Below, piece after piece: positions 41,080 through 53,373 of a DNA stretch of 64,000 bases (position 1 is the first letter of the stretch; the number at the start of each line of letters is the position of its first letter). Where the stretch lies: NCBI GenBank assembly GCA_946902875.1, contig OX336343.1, positions 2,580,754-2,644,753 of the forward strand. Reading direction: 5' to 3'. A program made the translations under genes and the position numbers. Under the pieces are notes generated by a model that did not search any database, was not told the origin of the DNA, and saw nothing but the letters and a program-made list of their open reading frames with translations. This DNA comes from Nematopogon swammerdamellus. Its lineage: Eukaryota > Arthropoda > Insecta > Lepidoptera > Adelidae.

Positions 41080-41228
41080 GGTGTAGTTCCTTTAAGGAGC
41101 TACGCCTTGTAACAAAAGCACTGGTGAAATGTCCTTTCATTAAAATTTTAGGATTTCCTAACAAACTAAATGCGTACTACAATACCTACCGCGCCTTTAG
41201 CGGCGCGGAGGGGCGCGGGCGGTACGCG
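41080..41228. other. Spacer with GC-rich edge
   Basis: Ends in GGCGCGGAGGGGCGCGGGC, part of a GC-rich patch cut by the M6 insertion. Confidence 0.4.
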
Positions 41229-41236
41229 GGCGCGGG

Positions 41237-41692
41237 TAGGGTTGCCAGACGTCCGGATTTGTCCGGACATGTCCGGCTTTTTAGCCTCCCGTCCGGGTTG
41301 CGCCCGGAATTCAGATTTGTCCGGACTTTTGTTCCTATTATGCACATTACGCGTAAATGGCTACTAAGCTACTACGCGCTGCACGTAGTAGGTATTACTA
41401 CGTATAAAATTTTTAAATACCTATTCTCAAAATGTATGGGGAAAATTATTATTTTTTTCTTCAAATTAAAAAGTCGTAGAACAAAAATTGTTCTGTTTCA
41501 TATACATAATTAACCCCTTTTGGAATTTGTGGTTGGGGTTGCAACACCCTGTATAATGCACATTTGAAAATTTTTAACAGAACATATTTGATGTAGTACA
41601 AAGGTCACGAATCATGTCCGGACTTTTTTTCGAAAGTCCGGACTTTTCCCCTATATGGTCAGGATTTTTTAATTTTTCATCTGGCAACCCTA
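41237..41692. mobile_element. M6 hAT-like element, copy 1
   Basis: Ends TAGGGTTGCCAGACGTCC and CATCTGGCAACCCTA; perfect 8-bp target duplication GGCGCGGG (41229-41236, 41693-41700). Internal GTCCGGAC palindromes near both ends. Confidence 0.88.
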
Positions 41693-41700
41693 GGCGCGGG

Positions 41701-42977
41701 CGTTACGCGGGCGCGGGCGGGCTATTTGTTTGCGTTCACTCGCGATGTCCGTATTCCCGCTGGCCGCTGCCCCGCGCCCCGCGCGCGCCCTATTAGAGCA
41801 CTACAACATTACACTACTCACTCAGAAAACTCGCGGAAACTCAGAAAATAGTGAAAATATGTAATTATGAATAATTTCAGAACATGTTTGACCTGAGTAC
41901 CTAATTTAACATATTGCGTTAAGATTTTGTGTAAATAACAAATGCACTGATTTACTTTAATATTTTGTTCGAATATTTGAAAGTAAAGTTAGTTATTGAG
42001 TTAACAAACAATTAAGTGTGCCGTGTACATACAATGATACAAAATGCCTCAGTCCTAAGTAGTGATTGCGTATTAAGAGTAGCCTATTTTTTTAGAGAGC
42101 AATGTTTATCTGTGGCTCGCAATGGTAAAGTTGTCTACCCTGAGCTCTGTGTTGCCATATTCGGTTTGTCGGATTCCCCTGTACGAAATATTTGAATATA
42201 TTTATCAATTTATTGATAACAATAGTTCTAACGATTACGCAGTCAGTACTTCTGTAGAACGGTAGAACCTATAAACCGATACAATAGGAAAATCTGAAAG
42301 CTTGCACGAAACGACCGTAGTACTGACAGCAAGTAATGCCAACCTAGCGGGAAGATATAATGACATATTATATGAGAGGTATTTTACCTAAGTTAAGTTT
42401 TTTTTTCGATTTCACACACTCGCGAATGGGGATAAAAACCTCCAATAATGGCACATCACGCTCACTTCAGAAATGTTATATTCTTTTGAGTTTATATAGG
42501 TACACAAACACAACAAACTACTAATTCCCGCGCGAAAATGGCGTCCGTTAACAAGTTTCGAAATCAACCTGAGAAATTCTTTAGTTTTTGCTCTAGGCTG
42601 GCGCCAAAGTCAATCAGATCAAGTAGGGCATATTTCAATTAATAATTTTTCCTCGAAAACATACAGTGAAGTTGTTCCCGACATTTTAACCCTCCAGGCG
42701 TTCAGAACTATTATCGACTGAGAGCGTCAGTATAAACTTCGATATGGCCACGTAAATGGTTGTTCTTTAAAAAAATTTGAAGTAAATTGATAAGTTTGTT
42801 CATGCCATCGCGCAAGCCATGCTCTGTCACACGTTGCTAGGTACTAAACAAAGATGCTAGTAAAGACCGACGACATACTTTACCAGGCACCCAGGTGTGG
42901 CCCTAGCGACAAGTTCAGAGTTATCTCTCTCACTCAGTTGAAAACAAAGTGAGAGCAGAAATGACATTTCAAGATGG
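41701..42977. other. Intergenic DNA
   Basis: 41700-41800 is GC-rich (continuation of the patch interrupted by M6), the rest AT-rich. No frame above 60 codons and no repeat identified. Confidence 0.4.
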
Positions 42978-43550
42978 CACATTTTTAGGTTTCCGTATCC
43001 CGTACGTAAGCCTATTACTAAGCCTCCGTCGTCGTCTGTCCGTCCGTCCGTCCGTCCGTCAGTCCGTCCGTCCGTCCGTCCGAGGGCTGTATCTCTTGAA
43101 CCGTAATAGGTAGCCGGTTGAAACTTTCACAGCATATGTGTTACTATGGCGGATGAAACAACAAACAAGAAAAATAAGAAAAAGTTAAAAATTAAGGGGG
43201 GCCCCCATACAAGAAACGTTTCATTAAAATATATTAGTCACACTATTGAATAATAGATGGCGCCACAAGCTTTTATACATTGCATTGTAGATAGCCGCTT
43301 CTTAATCTTTGGTCGTTCCAAAAAAAGCATTTTCAGAAGTTTGTTGTTTGACAGATCACTTTTAAAAAATAAAGTGACGTAACTATGGTAACAGCTGTCA
43401 GTGGGCAAACATGTAGACCTGTCATAAAATAAACAAACATCTGATAATTCAAATTCGAAGACCATGCCACCTGAGCGGATAGGCGGATATTATTGATAGC
43501 GGATAGATATGGAAACCTACGCGCGCGAGTAAAACTCGCACTTGACAGAT
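42978..43550 (-). repeat. REP-G with internal insert and (CCGT)n
   Basis: TAGGTTTCCGTATCCCGTAC to CCATACAAGAAACGTTTC, then foreign sequence, then the end piece ACTCGCACTTGACAG. CCGT runs at 43034-43080. Confidence 0.6.
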
Positions 43551-43666
43551 TTTTTATGTTATGTTACGTTTAGTTATGGTTTTGGCATGGTGTCTGGTCA
43601 AGTACACAGTATTCGGCAGTATATAGGTAATGAATATCGAGCTTTAGAGCAAAGTAGAGACGATCC

Positions 43667-43733
43667 CGGTGTAGAGCGTCGTCCCTGTCACACAGAGACG
43701 TGAGAGTTAGTGCGACAGAGACGACGCTCTACG
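43667..43733. repeat. Inverted repeat GTAGAGCGTCGTC
   Basis: Arms at about 43670 and 43719 flank a spacer of about 35 bases. Confidence 0.5.
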
Positions 43734-43806
43734 ACGAGACGATGTTCATTATTTATGACTGCCGCCCCGGGTAATGTAGGCTGGTCTTTTACTGCACAAT
43801 TCTGTA

Positions 43807-44929
43807 TACAGGGTGTTGCAGGATAGGCTTGAGAAACGTCAGGAATAGAAAGTACTCATTATAAGAAGAAAAAAATCCTTATCACTCAAGTCTAAATTCC
43901 GTATTTTTTTTTCATATAAAAATATAAAATAAAACTCGATGGACTGTGAGTCGTGAGATTTGGCAACAGTGCTGTCTAGATCGTGCAATGACCTAGCCAG
44001 TCCCCTTTTTCTTTCGATATCATTCAAGTTTGAGTAAGGAATTTACCTAACTACCTACATGAAGACCCTTTGACTCCCACATGGCACGCGCGTGCCACTT
44101 TTCTTCGAAGACCGTTGGCTCCCAGATGGCACGCGCGTGCCACTTATTGCGCGCCTTTTGCGCGCCGCTAGTTTTAATTCATTATCAAATTCTACCAATT
44201 TTCTACCAAAAAACTTAATACTGGTATTATTTCTTGGTTAAACTTACTAGTAACTATTCTCAGACACGACTGGGCAACACAATCACCTTCACACAGAAAA
44301 TAAATATTGAAGATGACAGAAAATAAAATGTCACTTTTGGCAGCTGACATTTCCACTGACACTGGAATAGACATAGATTGTACCCGTAAAGTAGTTCGGT
44401 ATTCGATGGTTCGTTTCATTGCGCTTATTTTGGTATATGACATAAAAGGCGAAATTATACATTGTTTTGGTCAGAAAAAATCGGAAAAAAATGTCGAGTG
44501 TGTTTTGTTTTGCCTGGAGTTAAAAAAATCGGTCTGTGCTTCTAAATAAGTGAATCCTGAAGTGTTTGGTATCACTGAATGCGCAATTTCAGTACAAATA
44601 AGACTAAACACCTTTTTCGATGGATCGATCGATATAGGCGGGATATTCGAATTTATGCGGAAGCGCGCGCGCCAAATTTCGCGTTTTTGAGCGCCGCTAA
44701 AAGGGCCTGGGAGCCAAGGGGAGTAGTACTATTTTCAACGTTTGCGAGTCAAAGGGCATGTAAATTAGTCATTATAAGTTTATTTAATAAAGGTGCACGT
44801 TAACCGTCCATCAAAGCTCGATGAAACGACCAAAAAGTACTATAAAATGACCGAATTTGGGAAACAGTTTCAGAGCTTTTCGTCTTCAAATATGGACCCC
44901 TTTCGAACCCTATCCTGAAACACCCTGTA
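43807..44929. mobile_element. M7 element enclosing M8
   Basis: Ends TACAGGGTGTTGCAGGATAG and CTATCCTGAAACACCCTGTA. An end of the same family sits at 36186. No transposase frame. Confidence 0.7.
44066..44756. mobile_element. M8 element nested in M7
   Basis: Ends CCCTTTGACTC / GAGTCAAAGGG; subterminal TTGGCTCCCA / TGGGAGCCAA; ATGGCACGCGCGTGCCACTT occurs twice at the left. An 80-codon frame inside (44307-44549) has no known motif. Confidence 0.55.
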
Positions 44930-45423
44930 GGTACCTACCAAATTTTTGTAATACCTCCTTATTTGAGCCCTAAATTTTGTGAGAGGTTTTATCCAATTTG
45001 CTTTTGACTACAGACAGGATTTGCAGTTTCTTTGCCAAAGTTCCGTCTCGGAATTATGCTAACAAAATTATGGGTACCTCGTTATGTATGACATTAAAAA
45101 TGTACGCTGTTTGTGAAGAGTGGTTAAAATAACAATTAAATCAAATTATTGAAAGCTCTCTAAGAAAACGTTTGGTTGCTGTGTTAAATAACTAGGACAT
45201 TATGTAAAAATTAAAATGAAAATTTGTACTCTATGGTATCACTTTTTTTCACAAAACAGAATAATGGCTGGGATAATAATGATTAATGGCCAAAACTGGC
45301 CATAAGGCATTGGATGTCACTGGCTGTAGATATCGACATCCGAAAATAGTAACTATGTATACATAGCCGTATGTTTTAGTAGGTGTATGTTTTTTGAGAT
45401 AGTATTTTCTGACATACATATTA
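44930..45423. other. AT-rich DNA, nothing recognised
   Basis: No frame or repeat of note. Confidence 0.4.
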
Positions 45424-46127
45424 AAGCCTGATCAGGAATATATGAGAGCTGTCAAGATGGAGCCACTTTTTAGATTTATATAGCAACATTCAGTATAGTA
45501 CGCACATATTGAATTGGCCGATGTTTTTATTCAAAATGTACTTTTGCACTGAAATACACAATAAGATATACATAATGTATTATAATTTAATGCATCTTTT
45601 ATATATATTTTGATGTCAATGTAAAAAGAACTAGCCTTGACATTTACATGTTCACAACATTTTTTCCATGTATCTGCAGATATGTCCTGAAGCAAAGTGT
45701 ACAAATTATTTAAAAAAATATTAATCGACCTTGCTGAAACACTAAACTTTTTAATAAAAGTTCTAGTTCAGAAAAACTTAACCTAAGCTATTTTTATTCG
45801 AACGTTTCGTATTTCTGTAAAGTCAAAAAGTGTTTTTGTTCAGAACGAATAATATTTACGTCCCTCTTTTGTTTGCTATTCGGTAAATAGATGCTTGACA
45901 TACACCTAGATAGAACAAAAAATAATTACCTAATTGTACATTACGGCGGCCAATTCATGACAATCTCACTACAATGACATAACGTTTCACCTAAATGTCA
46001 GTTCAGAAGCGATTTTGACATTGACAACAGATTATCAAGCGTCAAACATATTTGTGGCCAGTGTAGGAAATTAGTTCCAACGAAATTTCGCAATATGGCG
46101 GCCCCTCATATATTCCTGGTCAGGCTT
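45424..46127. mobile_element. M3 element, copy 1
   Basis: About 704 bp; ends AAGCCTGATCAGGAATATAT and CTCATATATTCCTGGTCAGG, TA on both sides. No long frame. Copy 2 at 52267-52975 is nearly identical. Confidence 0.8.
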
Positions 46128-46184
46128 TAGACAAAATATCATTAGTGTCATCAGTGACTTGACTACATACAATCTGGGCCGAAA

Positions 46185-46475
46185 TCTCAATACTTACTAG
46201 GCAAAAGCCTATCACTAGGCATACGCCGTCTGTCTGTCTGTCTATGTGTCCTACTGCCGTATCCTGTATCTTTGGAGCCGTAATAGTTAGCCGGTTGAAA
46301 TTTTCACAGAATATGTGTTATTATGGCGGATATAACAAGAAATAATGAAAAAATGTAAAAAGTACAAAATTAAGGGAGGGTCGTACGAGTAATTTGTTTT
46401 TTCAACGTTTTTTTTTCTATTGCTGAGACCACGGTTGCGCACCGCACGACTCGCACTTGGCCGGTTTTTTTTTAA
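46185..46475 (-). repeat. REP-G copy
   Basis: CATACGCCGTCTGTCTGTCT, GCCGGTTGAAATTTTCACAG, ACTCGCACTTGGCCGGTTTT. Confidence 0.65.
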
Positions 46476-46624
46476 TACACAAGGCACTATGGATATAATA
46501 TTTCCTCTCACGGAACTGTAAAATATTTGCTGGATTCTTCAAGGCTTCTTGGAGAGACGAGATAATCTTTCAAGAGTATAATACATATAGTCACCATGGG
46601 GCTGGCATACAAATAGCAAGAATA

Positions 46625-47022
46625 AACACCGGCCAAGTGCGAGTCGAACTCTTACACAGAGGTTTCCGTATCGCCATGTCATGGCTAGCGCCACTCACGC
46701 CATCTAGATGGCGTGTTATGAAATGCTTATATTAGTTAAATGCCGTGATTAGTTAAAATGCTTCATAATCTATTCGGCAGATGGCGCGCGCGCATACACT
46801 TTTTGGTTTGTTCTATGGGAACCCCGTGATTTTTTTACTTTTTCTTGTTTTTATTATTTGTTGTTATATCGGCCATAATAACACATATTCTGTGAAAATT
46901 TCAACGGGCTACCCTTTACGGTTCAAGAGATACAGCCCTCGGACAGACAGATGAACGGACGGACAGACCGACAGACGGCGTAGGCTTAGTAATAGGCTTC
47001 CGTACGGGATACGGAAACCTAA
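46625..47022 (+). repeat. REP-G copy
   Basis: ACCGGCCAAGTGCGAGTCGA, GATGGCGCGCGCGCATACAC, CCGTACGGGATACGGAAACC. Confidence 0.7.
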
Positions 47023-47092
47023 AAATGGAAAATGAAGCGGTAAACCTTCTAATGTTATTTGCAAAATGTTTTGTACAATGTTGTATTTTTTT

Positions 47093-47440
47093 TCTTTTAC
47101 ATACATACATACCTACATACATACCACACGCTGCATCCCGACAATCAGGGTAAGCAGAGTAATCGGTGTTGTGCTGCAAGAACTCTGGTAAATTACAGCA
47201 CAACACCGACCATCACGTTTAGCGAAGCGTTCGGACAAGAACCATTAAGCAGCAAGTAAGGCACAAAGACCCACCTGCTGCACGACTCGGTGGAAGGTCC
47301 GTGCCAAGGTGAGAGGTGAATATCGTGTCGCCCTTTAGCACGGCATCTCGACCTTATCCCTTAGTCGCATTTTACAACATGCACGGGGAGAGATTCAGTG
47401 GGGCTATTCTTTTTAAATACCGGCCTCACACAGCACTTTT
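47093..47440 (-). repeat. REP-T copy
   Basis: TTTACATACATACATACCTA at the start; CCCGACAATCAGGGTAAGCA; GGCTATTCTTTTTAAATACC at the end. Confidence 0.7.
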
Positions 47441-47471
47441 TGTCTTTCAGTTTCTTTTATTATAAGTTGCA

Positions 47472-48003
47472 ATTGCAGTCATCTTTGGGAGGGTTCCCCT
47501 GAGTACCTTCTTTCAGCCTTGGATTCTATTCAGCGACGAGCCATTCGTCTCATTGGTGACTCTGTACTCACAAAGGACCTTCAACCTCTAAAGCACAGAC
47601 GTATCGTTGGTTCATTGAGTCTGTTTTATCGGTACTACTATGCCCGCTGCTCTGACGCACTTGCTTCCCTTATCCCTCCTCCCTCCTCCTGTTCGCCTTC
47701 GCCAAACCCGCCATACTCTCGCGGAACACCCCTTTGTAGTCGACAGAAGAGTTCTTCGAACTGCACGATTCTCTAAATCGTTCTTGTGCCGCACTGCCAA
47801 AGGTTTGGAACGGGCTCCCAGGGAATATCTTTCCCCACTCCTACAATCCACGGATATTCAAATCGCGGGCCTTTCCCTTCCCCAGCCTTTCCCCAGCGAC
47901 ATTAGTCCACCTCCAAGCCGGACTGGCACCTGCTCGGCGGTGAAATTGGCTACGCCTGAGGCTTCGACCTCGGGCAGAGCAACACAGTTCGGAACAATGA
48001 TAT
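47472..48003 (+). pseudogene. 3' piece of the 23.6-kb LINE family
   Basis: Nearly identical to 25217-25722, from CAGTCATCTTTGGGAGGGTT through ACTCACAAAGGACCTTCAAC to the end of the ORF. An extra CTCC block and other indels break the frame; there is no long A tail. Confidence 0.8.
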
Positions 48004-48093
48004 TATATATAAGTTAATAGGAGGTAGATAGGTTATCTGAGCTCCCAAGCGGCACATTAAATACAAGACCACAGTCCTGTCTGAAGTTAGTCG
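47998..48093 (+). repeat. Segment shared with 52245-53029
   Basis: GATAGGTTATCTGAGCTCCC and GGCACATTAAATACAAGACC recur at 52978-53029. There M3 lies between the two halves; here the site is empty. Confidence 0.7.
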
Positions 48094-48189
48094 CCCACCA
48101 ACTACGCACGCGTTCGGACCACTAACCAAGAGCCGCTAACACATCGAAAATGCCGTCGTGTGTAATGAATGAGATTCTGCACTAATTCT

Positions 48190-50104
48190 AATAATTGGGT
48201 CCCGCGGTACTAAGGAGCTTCTCCTCATAGACATGACCGTTTGTCAGCAGGTCCGACGCAATCGAAAGAACCTGTCTGCTGCCTGGATAGATTACAGGAA
48301 GGCATTTGACTCCGTGCCCCATACATGGTTGCTAAGGATACTAGAATTATACAAAACTGACACGAATATCTGTCAATTCCTTGGCGCATGTATGGGACAA
48401 TGGAGTACTATCCTTCGTGTGCCAGGTGGCGAACGGACTTCGGTCGCAGACGACCGGATTCCCATACGGCGGGGGATCTTCCAGGGAGACAGTCTGAGTC
48501 CGCTTTGGTTTTGTCTGGCTCTGAACCCTCTTAGCACTCTGCTTGAGGACTCAGAGCTGGGCTACTGTCTTCGAAGAGGAGGCTCTCGAATATCGCACTT
48601 ATTTTATATGGATGACCTCAAACTGTTTGCCAAGTCGGACACTGAACTAATGTCGATGATGAAGATAACTGAAGGCTTCAGCAACGACATTGGAATGGAG
48701 TTCGGCTTGGAAAAATGTGGGACCATCCATGTGGAACGTGGTGTGGTCGTGAACTCCGGCGGCATACGGTTGTCGGAGTCTATGAATATTCGAGCTCTCT
48801 CCGAAGACGAAACCTATAAATACCTGGGAATATCGGAGGCTCTCAACATACGGGATACGGACATGAAACAATCAGTTAAGGAAAAGTTTTTTCACCGTCT
48901 TACAAAAGTGCTAAATAGCCTTTTGTCAGGCGGCAATAAAATTCGTGCCTATAACGGTTGGGTCATGCCTGTGCTCGTATATACCTTCGGTATTCTCAGA
49001 TGGACTCAGACCGAATTGGACTCGCTGGACAGAAAGGTCAGGACGCTGATGACGAAATCCCGTATGCACCACCCACGATCATCGGTCATGAGGTTGTATA
49101 TCCCGCGGAAGTGTGGGGGTCGAGGTATGTTAAATGCCAAGAACCTGCACAACCGCGAGGTATGCAATCTCCGTCAGTACTTTTTGGAAAAGACTGATGT
49201 TTGTGAGATGCATCGCGATGTCGTCACCAGCGATAAAGGCCTTACCCCGCTGAGCATGGGAAAAGGGGACTGGCGGAAGCCGGTTGTACTGAGCACCGAG
49301 GACCGCATGGAAGTATGGAAAGGCAAGGAGCTGCACGGTAGGTATTTCCGGTCTCTCACGGGACCGGATGTAGACCAACTTGCTTCCGTGCACTGGCTAC
49401 GCTTCGGGGACCTCTTCGGGGAAACCGAGGGTTTTGTCTTTGCAATACAAGATGAGGTTGTCAAGACGAACAACTATAGGAAACACATAATGAAGGACGG
49501 CACCATTGACATCTGCCGCGCCTGCCACCAACCTGGCGAGTCCCTCAGACATGTGATTTCCGGTTGTTCGCAGCTTGCCAACACCGAGTATCTGCATAGA
49601 CACAACCTAGTAGCCAGGATTATCCACCAGCAACTTGCCTTAAAGTTCTACCTTGTGGGTACCGAGGTGCCTTACTATAAGTACAATCCACCGCCAGTTC
49701 TCGAGAACGGTCATGTCACACTCTACTGGGACCGGTCCATTATCACAGACAGGACTATTCTCGCGAATAGGCCTGATATTGTGATAGTAGACCGGGAGGC
49801 AAGGCGCGCAACGCTCGTCGATATCGCCGTGCCGCATGATGGTAACCTCGTCAGTAAGGAAGCAGAGAAGATGTTAAAATATCTGGATCTGCAGCACAAG
49901 GTTACCAAAATGTGGCCCGTCGACTCGACGATCGTTGTGCCCATAGTCGTTTCGGCGCATGGGCTGATAGCGAAGAGCCTCGACGACCACCTTGAGAGGC
50001 TCTCGCTGAGTGGTTGGGTCAAGGGCCAGATCCAGAAGGCAGCCCTGCTCGACACTGCACGCATCGTCCGGAGGTTCCTCTCTTTGGGACCCGACCATCG
50101 GTAG
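48190..50104 (+). CDS. R4/Dong-like LINE: reverse transcriptase and restriction-like endonuclease
   Basis: Residues counted from the ATG at 48233 (623 residues); the open frame starts upstream with RGTKELLLIDMTVCQQV, so this ATG is internal and the element is 5'-truncated. RT motifs: AWIDYRKAFDSVPH (A), RRGIFQGDSLSPLWFCLALN (B), FYMDDLKLF (C; YMDD at 125-128 in place of the usual YADD), IGMEFGLEKC. C-terminal finger CRACHQPGESLRH...C (C428, C431, H440, C445). Endonuclease RPDIVIVD (P514, D515) with VDIAVP (D530) in PD-X14-D spacing, as in R2-group elements. The C terminus is intact. The 3' UTR runs to an A-rich tract near 50175. A decayed fragment is at 7320-7486. Confidence 0.87.
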
Positions 50105-50184
50105 CCTGGGCTCGCCCCGCCGCCGGTGGTGGAAACTCCGTTTGTTTTTATATTAATTTCAGGTTTTAATTTTAAAAAAAAATG

Positions 50185-51157
50185 TAAAATTTGTATAAAA
50201 ATAAATGTGGAAATAAATGGAATAAGACTATTCGAGTCAGCGCATCACTTTATAGTTCTTCCTCTCAACTTTTCAAGGACGTGCCATGTGTGAGCACTGA
50301 ATGTCATATAGATAACCTATCTTTCCTAAAATATCATTGGTTCGGAACTTCGGAAGCAATAAAAAAAAAACGCGCAAATAGATACCTACTTCACTGCAAA
50401 GCAAAAAGTAAGCTTGGACGTTCAAGTGTCCGTGTGTTGGAATTAAGCCCCGCCGCCGCCGGTTGCGATTGGTTCACGCCGCATCCCTATGCACCTCACC
50501 CGCTCCTTTTATTTATTTTTACTATAAAGTCCTATTTTAAAGTTTATTATAAAGTCCTAAATAAAATGCAAAGAAAAAAAATACATTACCTAACAGAAAT
50601 ATTATAATGAACGGATACAAATTTGTATATTTCTCCTTGGTATGGATATTAAATTTGAGGCTACTGTACATAAAACATCGAATCATCGATGCCAAAACTA
50701 AAGTATTGATATAGACTAATAGAAACAAATGAAACCAAAATAAATTACCACAGAATATTTGAATTGGAACTTATATATTGGCTTACCTTATTTTACATGC
50801 TGTTATTTGATTTGAAAGTATTTCATTCTTAGGGATGTTCGAAATTACTTTCGAAAATTTTCGAGAGGAAAGATAAATAGAGGTGGAATCAATTTGGTGT
50901 GTCAGAATTAGTGAATTATTTCGTATGAGACCGTGCCTCTATTTTTGTATTTATCAATTTGCACACTTACCTACCTACGCCTTTCTCAAACTAAGCCACA
51001 ATGATCTTCAATTTAAGAGTCCGTAATACCTCAGCTCGAATTATATTTTCGCGCCCACTCACTATCTCGATCGCACACTAGTGCTTGAGTTGGTCACGCG
51101 AGGTCAAAGCAATTTTGTTAGGGTGAACTACACTATATTGTCGGTCGGGTATGCAAA
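50185..51157. other. AT-rich DNA
   Basis: Frames of 60-138 codons lack recognisable domains. AAAGTCCTA...TAAAGTCCTAAAT direct repeats near 50525-50560. A GC-rich spot at 50445-50480 (CCCCGCCGCCGCCGG). Confidence 0.4.
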
Positions 51158-51537
51158 TATAAGGTGCTTCGTTAGTCATGTCAAAAATTTCGGGAGGGTT
51201 ACATACACACTCAAATAAACAAACGTTTATAGGAGCATTTTTTTATCCTAACAAAAAAATAAAATTAAATAAGTAGCTGTAAAAAGCAATCATAGTGACC
51301 TTGTGACAACAAACTGCTGTTCTGCGTTTGAACATAGTACGGTCATTGAACGCGTACAATGCAAGTTACCTACTGTTAAACACAGGTTAATGTTTAGGTA
51401 GCAAACATGTTTTGTTAAATTTCTCGAAAAGTAATGCTAAAAACATATACATTTTTTTTGCGTAATCTGTTTATTTGATTGTGTATGTAACGCTCCCGAA
51501 ATTTTTGACATGACTAATGATAATGAAGCACCTTATA
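51158..51537. mobile_element. M4 MITE with 50-bp inverted ends
   Basis: TATAAGGTGCTTCGTTAGTC, ATGTCAAAAATTTCGGGAGG mirrored at the right end with a small indel (TGACTAATGATAATGAAGCA). TA at both ends; 380 bp, non-coding. Confidence 0.85.
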
Positions 51538-52240
51538 TACTATTGCGTGCAAAATTGAGCGCAACAAGCAAACAAGTTTTGTTTTTTTATTTTGAAAATA
51601 ATGACTATTTCAAAATGTAATAAAAACAAAAGACCTGCATTATATTGAGATCAGTTATTTATTATGCAAAGTTTCATTATCTATTTTAAAGTATTTATTG
51701 AATACTAGCGGTTTTATCGTACAGTTTGGAGGAAATTTTGCATTTTTTTTTACATTTCATTTTTCATGTTTTCACCAAACATTAGACCTTTTATTCAACT
51801 TTCAATATTACCAGAGTTATTGTTGCAATATTGCTGATAATAACGAGGAACGTGCGAAGCAATGCGAGGTATTACAGCCTCTTAACAAAATGCGTATGGT
51901 TTCCAAAATAGCTTAATACAGCAACTTTAAAACATCCTAAATTGAAAATCCTAATATACATTATTTAGTTGACTGTAAATATTATTGAGTGTACCTAAAT
52001 GTAGATTCGAGAATAAAGTATAATGTACTATAATAATATAAATTGTTCTTTTGGTAAGAAAATACAATTTAATATTAGGTTATTATTGTAAATAATGTTA
52101 TTTGTATGATAAGAAAACCAATAAATAAATGAGTTTAGTGAGAATGCATTTTCTTTCTAATAATATTAATACCGTCTCTTTAACACATAACATCACACCT
52201 GCCTCCCAGCGGGGTAGGCAGATACAACAGATCTCTACAT
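51538..52240. other. AT-rich DNA
   Basis: 52180-52235 contains ACACCTGCCTCCCAGCGGGG, a short retroelement-like scrap. Frame at 51698-51916 not supported. Confidence 0.4.
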
Positions 52241-52266
52241 TCCACACAATGATATTATAAGTTAAT

Positions 52267-52975
52267 GGCCTGACCAGGAATATATGAGAGCTGTCAAGAT
52301 GGAGCCACTTTTTAGATTTATATAGCAACATTCAGTATAGTACGCACATATTGAATTGGCCGATGTTTTTATTCAAAATGTACTTTTGCACTGAAATACA
52401 CAATAAGATATACAAAATTTATTTTAATTTAATGCATCTTTTATATATATTTTGATGTCAATGTAAAAAGAACTGGCCTTGACATTTACATGTTCACAAC
52501 ATTTTTTCCATGTATTTGCAGATATGTCCTGAACCAAAGTGTACAAATTATTAAAAAAAATATTAATCGACCTTGCTGAAACACTAAACTTTTTAATAAA
52601 AATTCTAGTTCAGAAATACATAACCTAAGATATTTTTATTCGAACGTTTCGTATTTCTGTAAAGTCAAAAAGTGTTTTTTGTTCAGAACGAATAATATTT
52701 ACGTCCCTCTTTTGTTTGCTATTCGGTAAATATATGCTTGAGATACACCTAGATAGAACAAAAAATAATTACCTAAATTGTACATTACGGCGGCCAATTC
52801 ATGACAATCTCACTACAATGACATAACGTTTCACCCAAATGTCAGTTCAGAAGCAATTTTGACATTGACAACAGATTATCAAATCAAGCATCAAACATAA
52901 TTGTGGCCAGTGTAAGAAATTAGCTCCAACGAAATTCCGCAATATGGCGGCCCCTCATATATTCCTGGTCAGGCC
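52267..52975. mobile_element. M3 element, copy 2
   Basis: Ends GGCCTGACCAGGAATATATG and CATATATTCCTGGTCAGGCC. Inserted in the segment that is uninterrupted at 47998-48093. Differs from copy 1 by scattered bases and small indels. Confidence 0.85.
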
Positions 52976-53084
52976 ATAGATAGGTTATCTGAGCTCCCAA
53001 GTGGCACATTAAATACAAGACCACAGTCAAAGAATATGATACTGATGATTCTTTTTTTTTTGTCAAATTTCGTACAAATTTCGT

Positions 53085-53124
53085 TCCATACAAAACTAAA
53101 TACTTTTATTTAGTTTTGTATGGA
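53085..53124. repeat. Perfect 18-bp hairpin
   Basis: TCCATACAAAACTAAATA and its exact inverse with a 4-base loop, flanked by T and A tracts. Confidence 0.7.
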
Positions 53125-53373
53125 AAAAATAAAAAAAAAGTTCACCGTAGAGCAAAATGTCATGTAACTTTTTTGCTCCAAATAGGCTCAGGAGTATCTG
53201 GTTTGCTTCATAAATTCATAACCAATGCTCACTTAACACCCCGTATATTTTTTGAGGATGGAATCTGGAGTATTCGGTAGGTATTTTAGGGGGTGGGGCT
53301 AAAACCACGGGAGAAGCGTTACTAAGTAAGCCGCTCCCGTTAGCGCGACGTACGTTCCTCTCTCTACCTACTT

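Noticed and set aside
45424..46127. Possible LTR pair with 52267-52975
   Set aside because: The two copies have inverted, not direct, terminal repeats and no retroviral-type genes lie between them; they are two DNA-element insertions.
50191..50607. 138-codon frame after the R4-like LINE
   Set aside because: Starts in the LINE 3' A-rich region, no motif, frame crosses unrelated AT-rich DNA.
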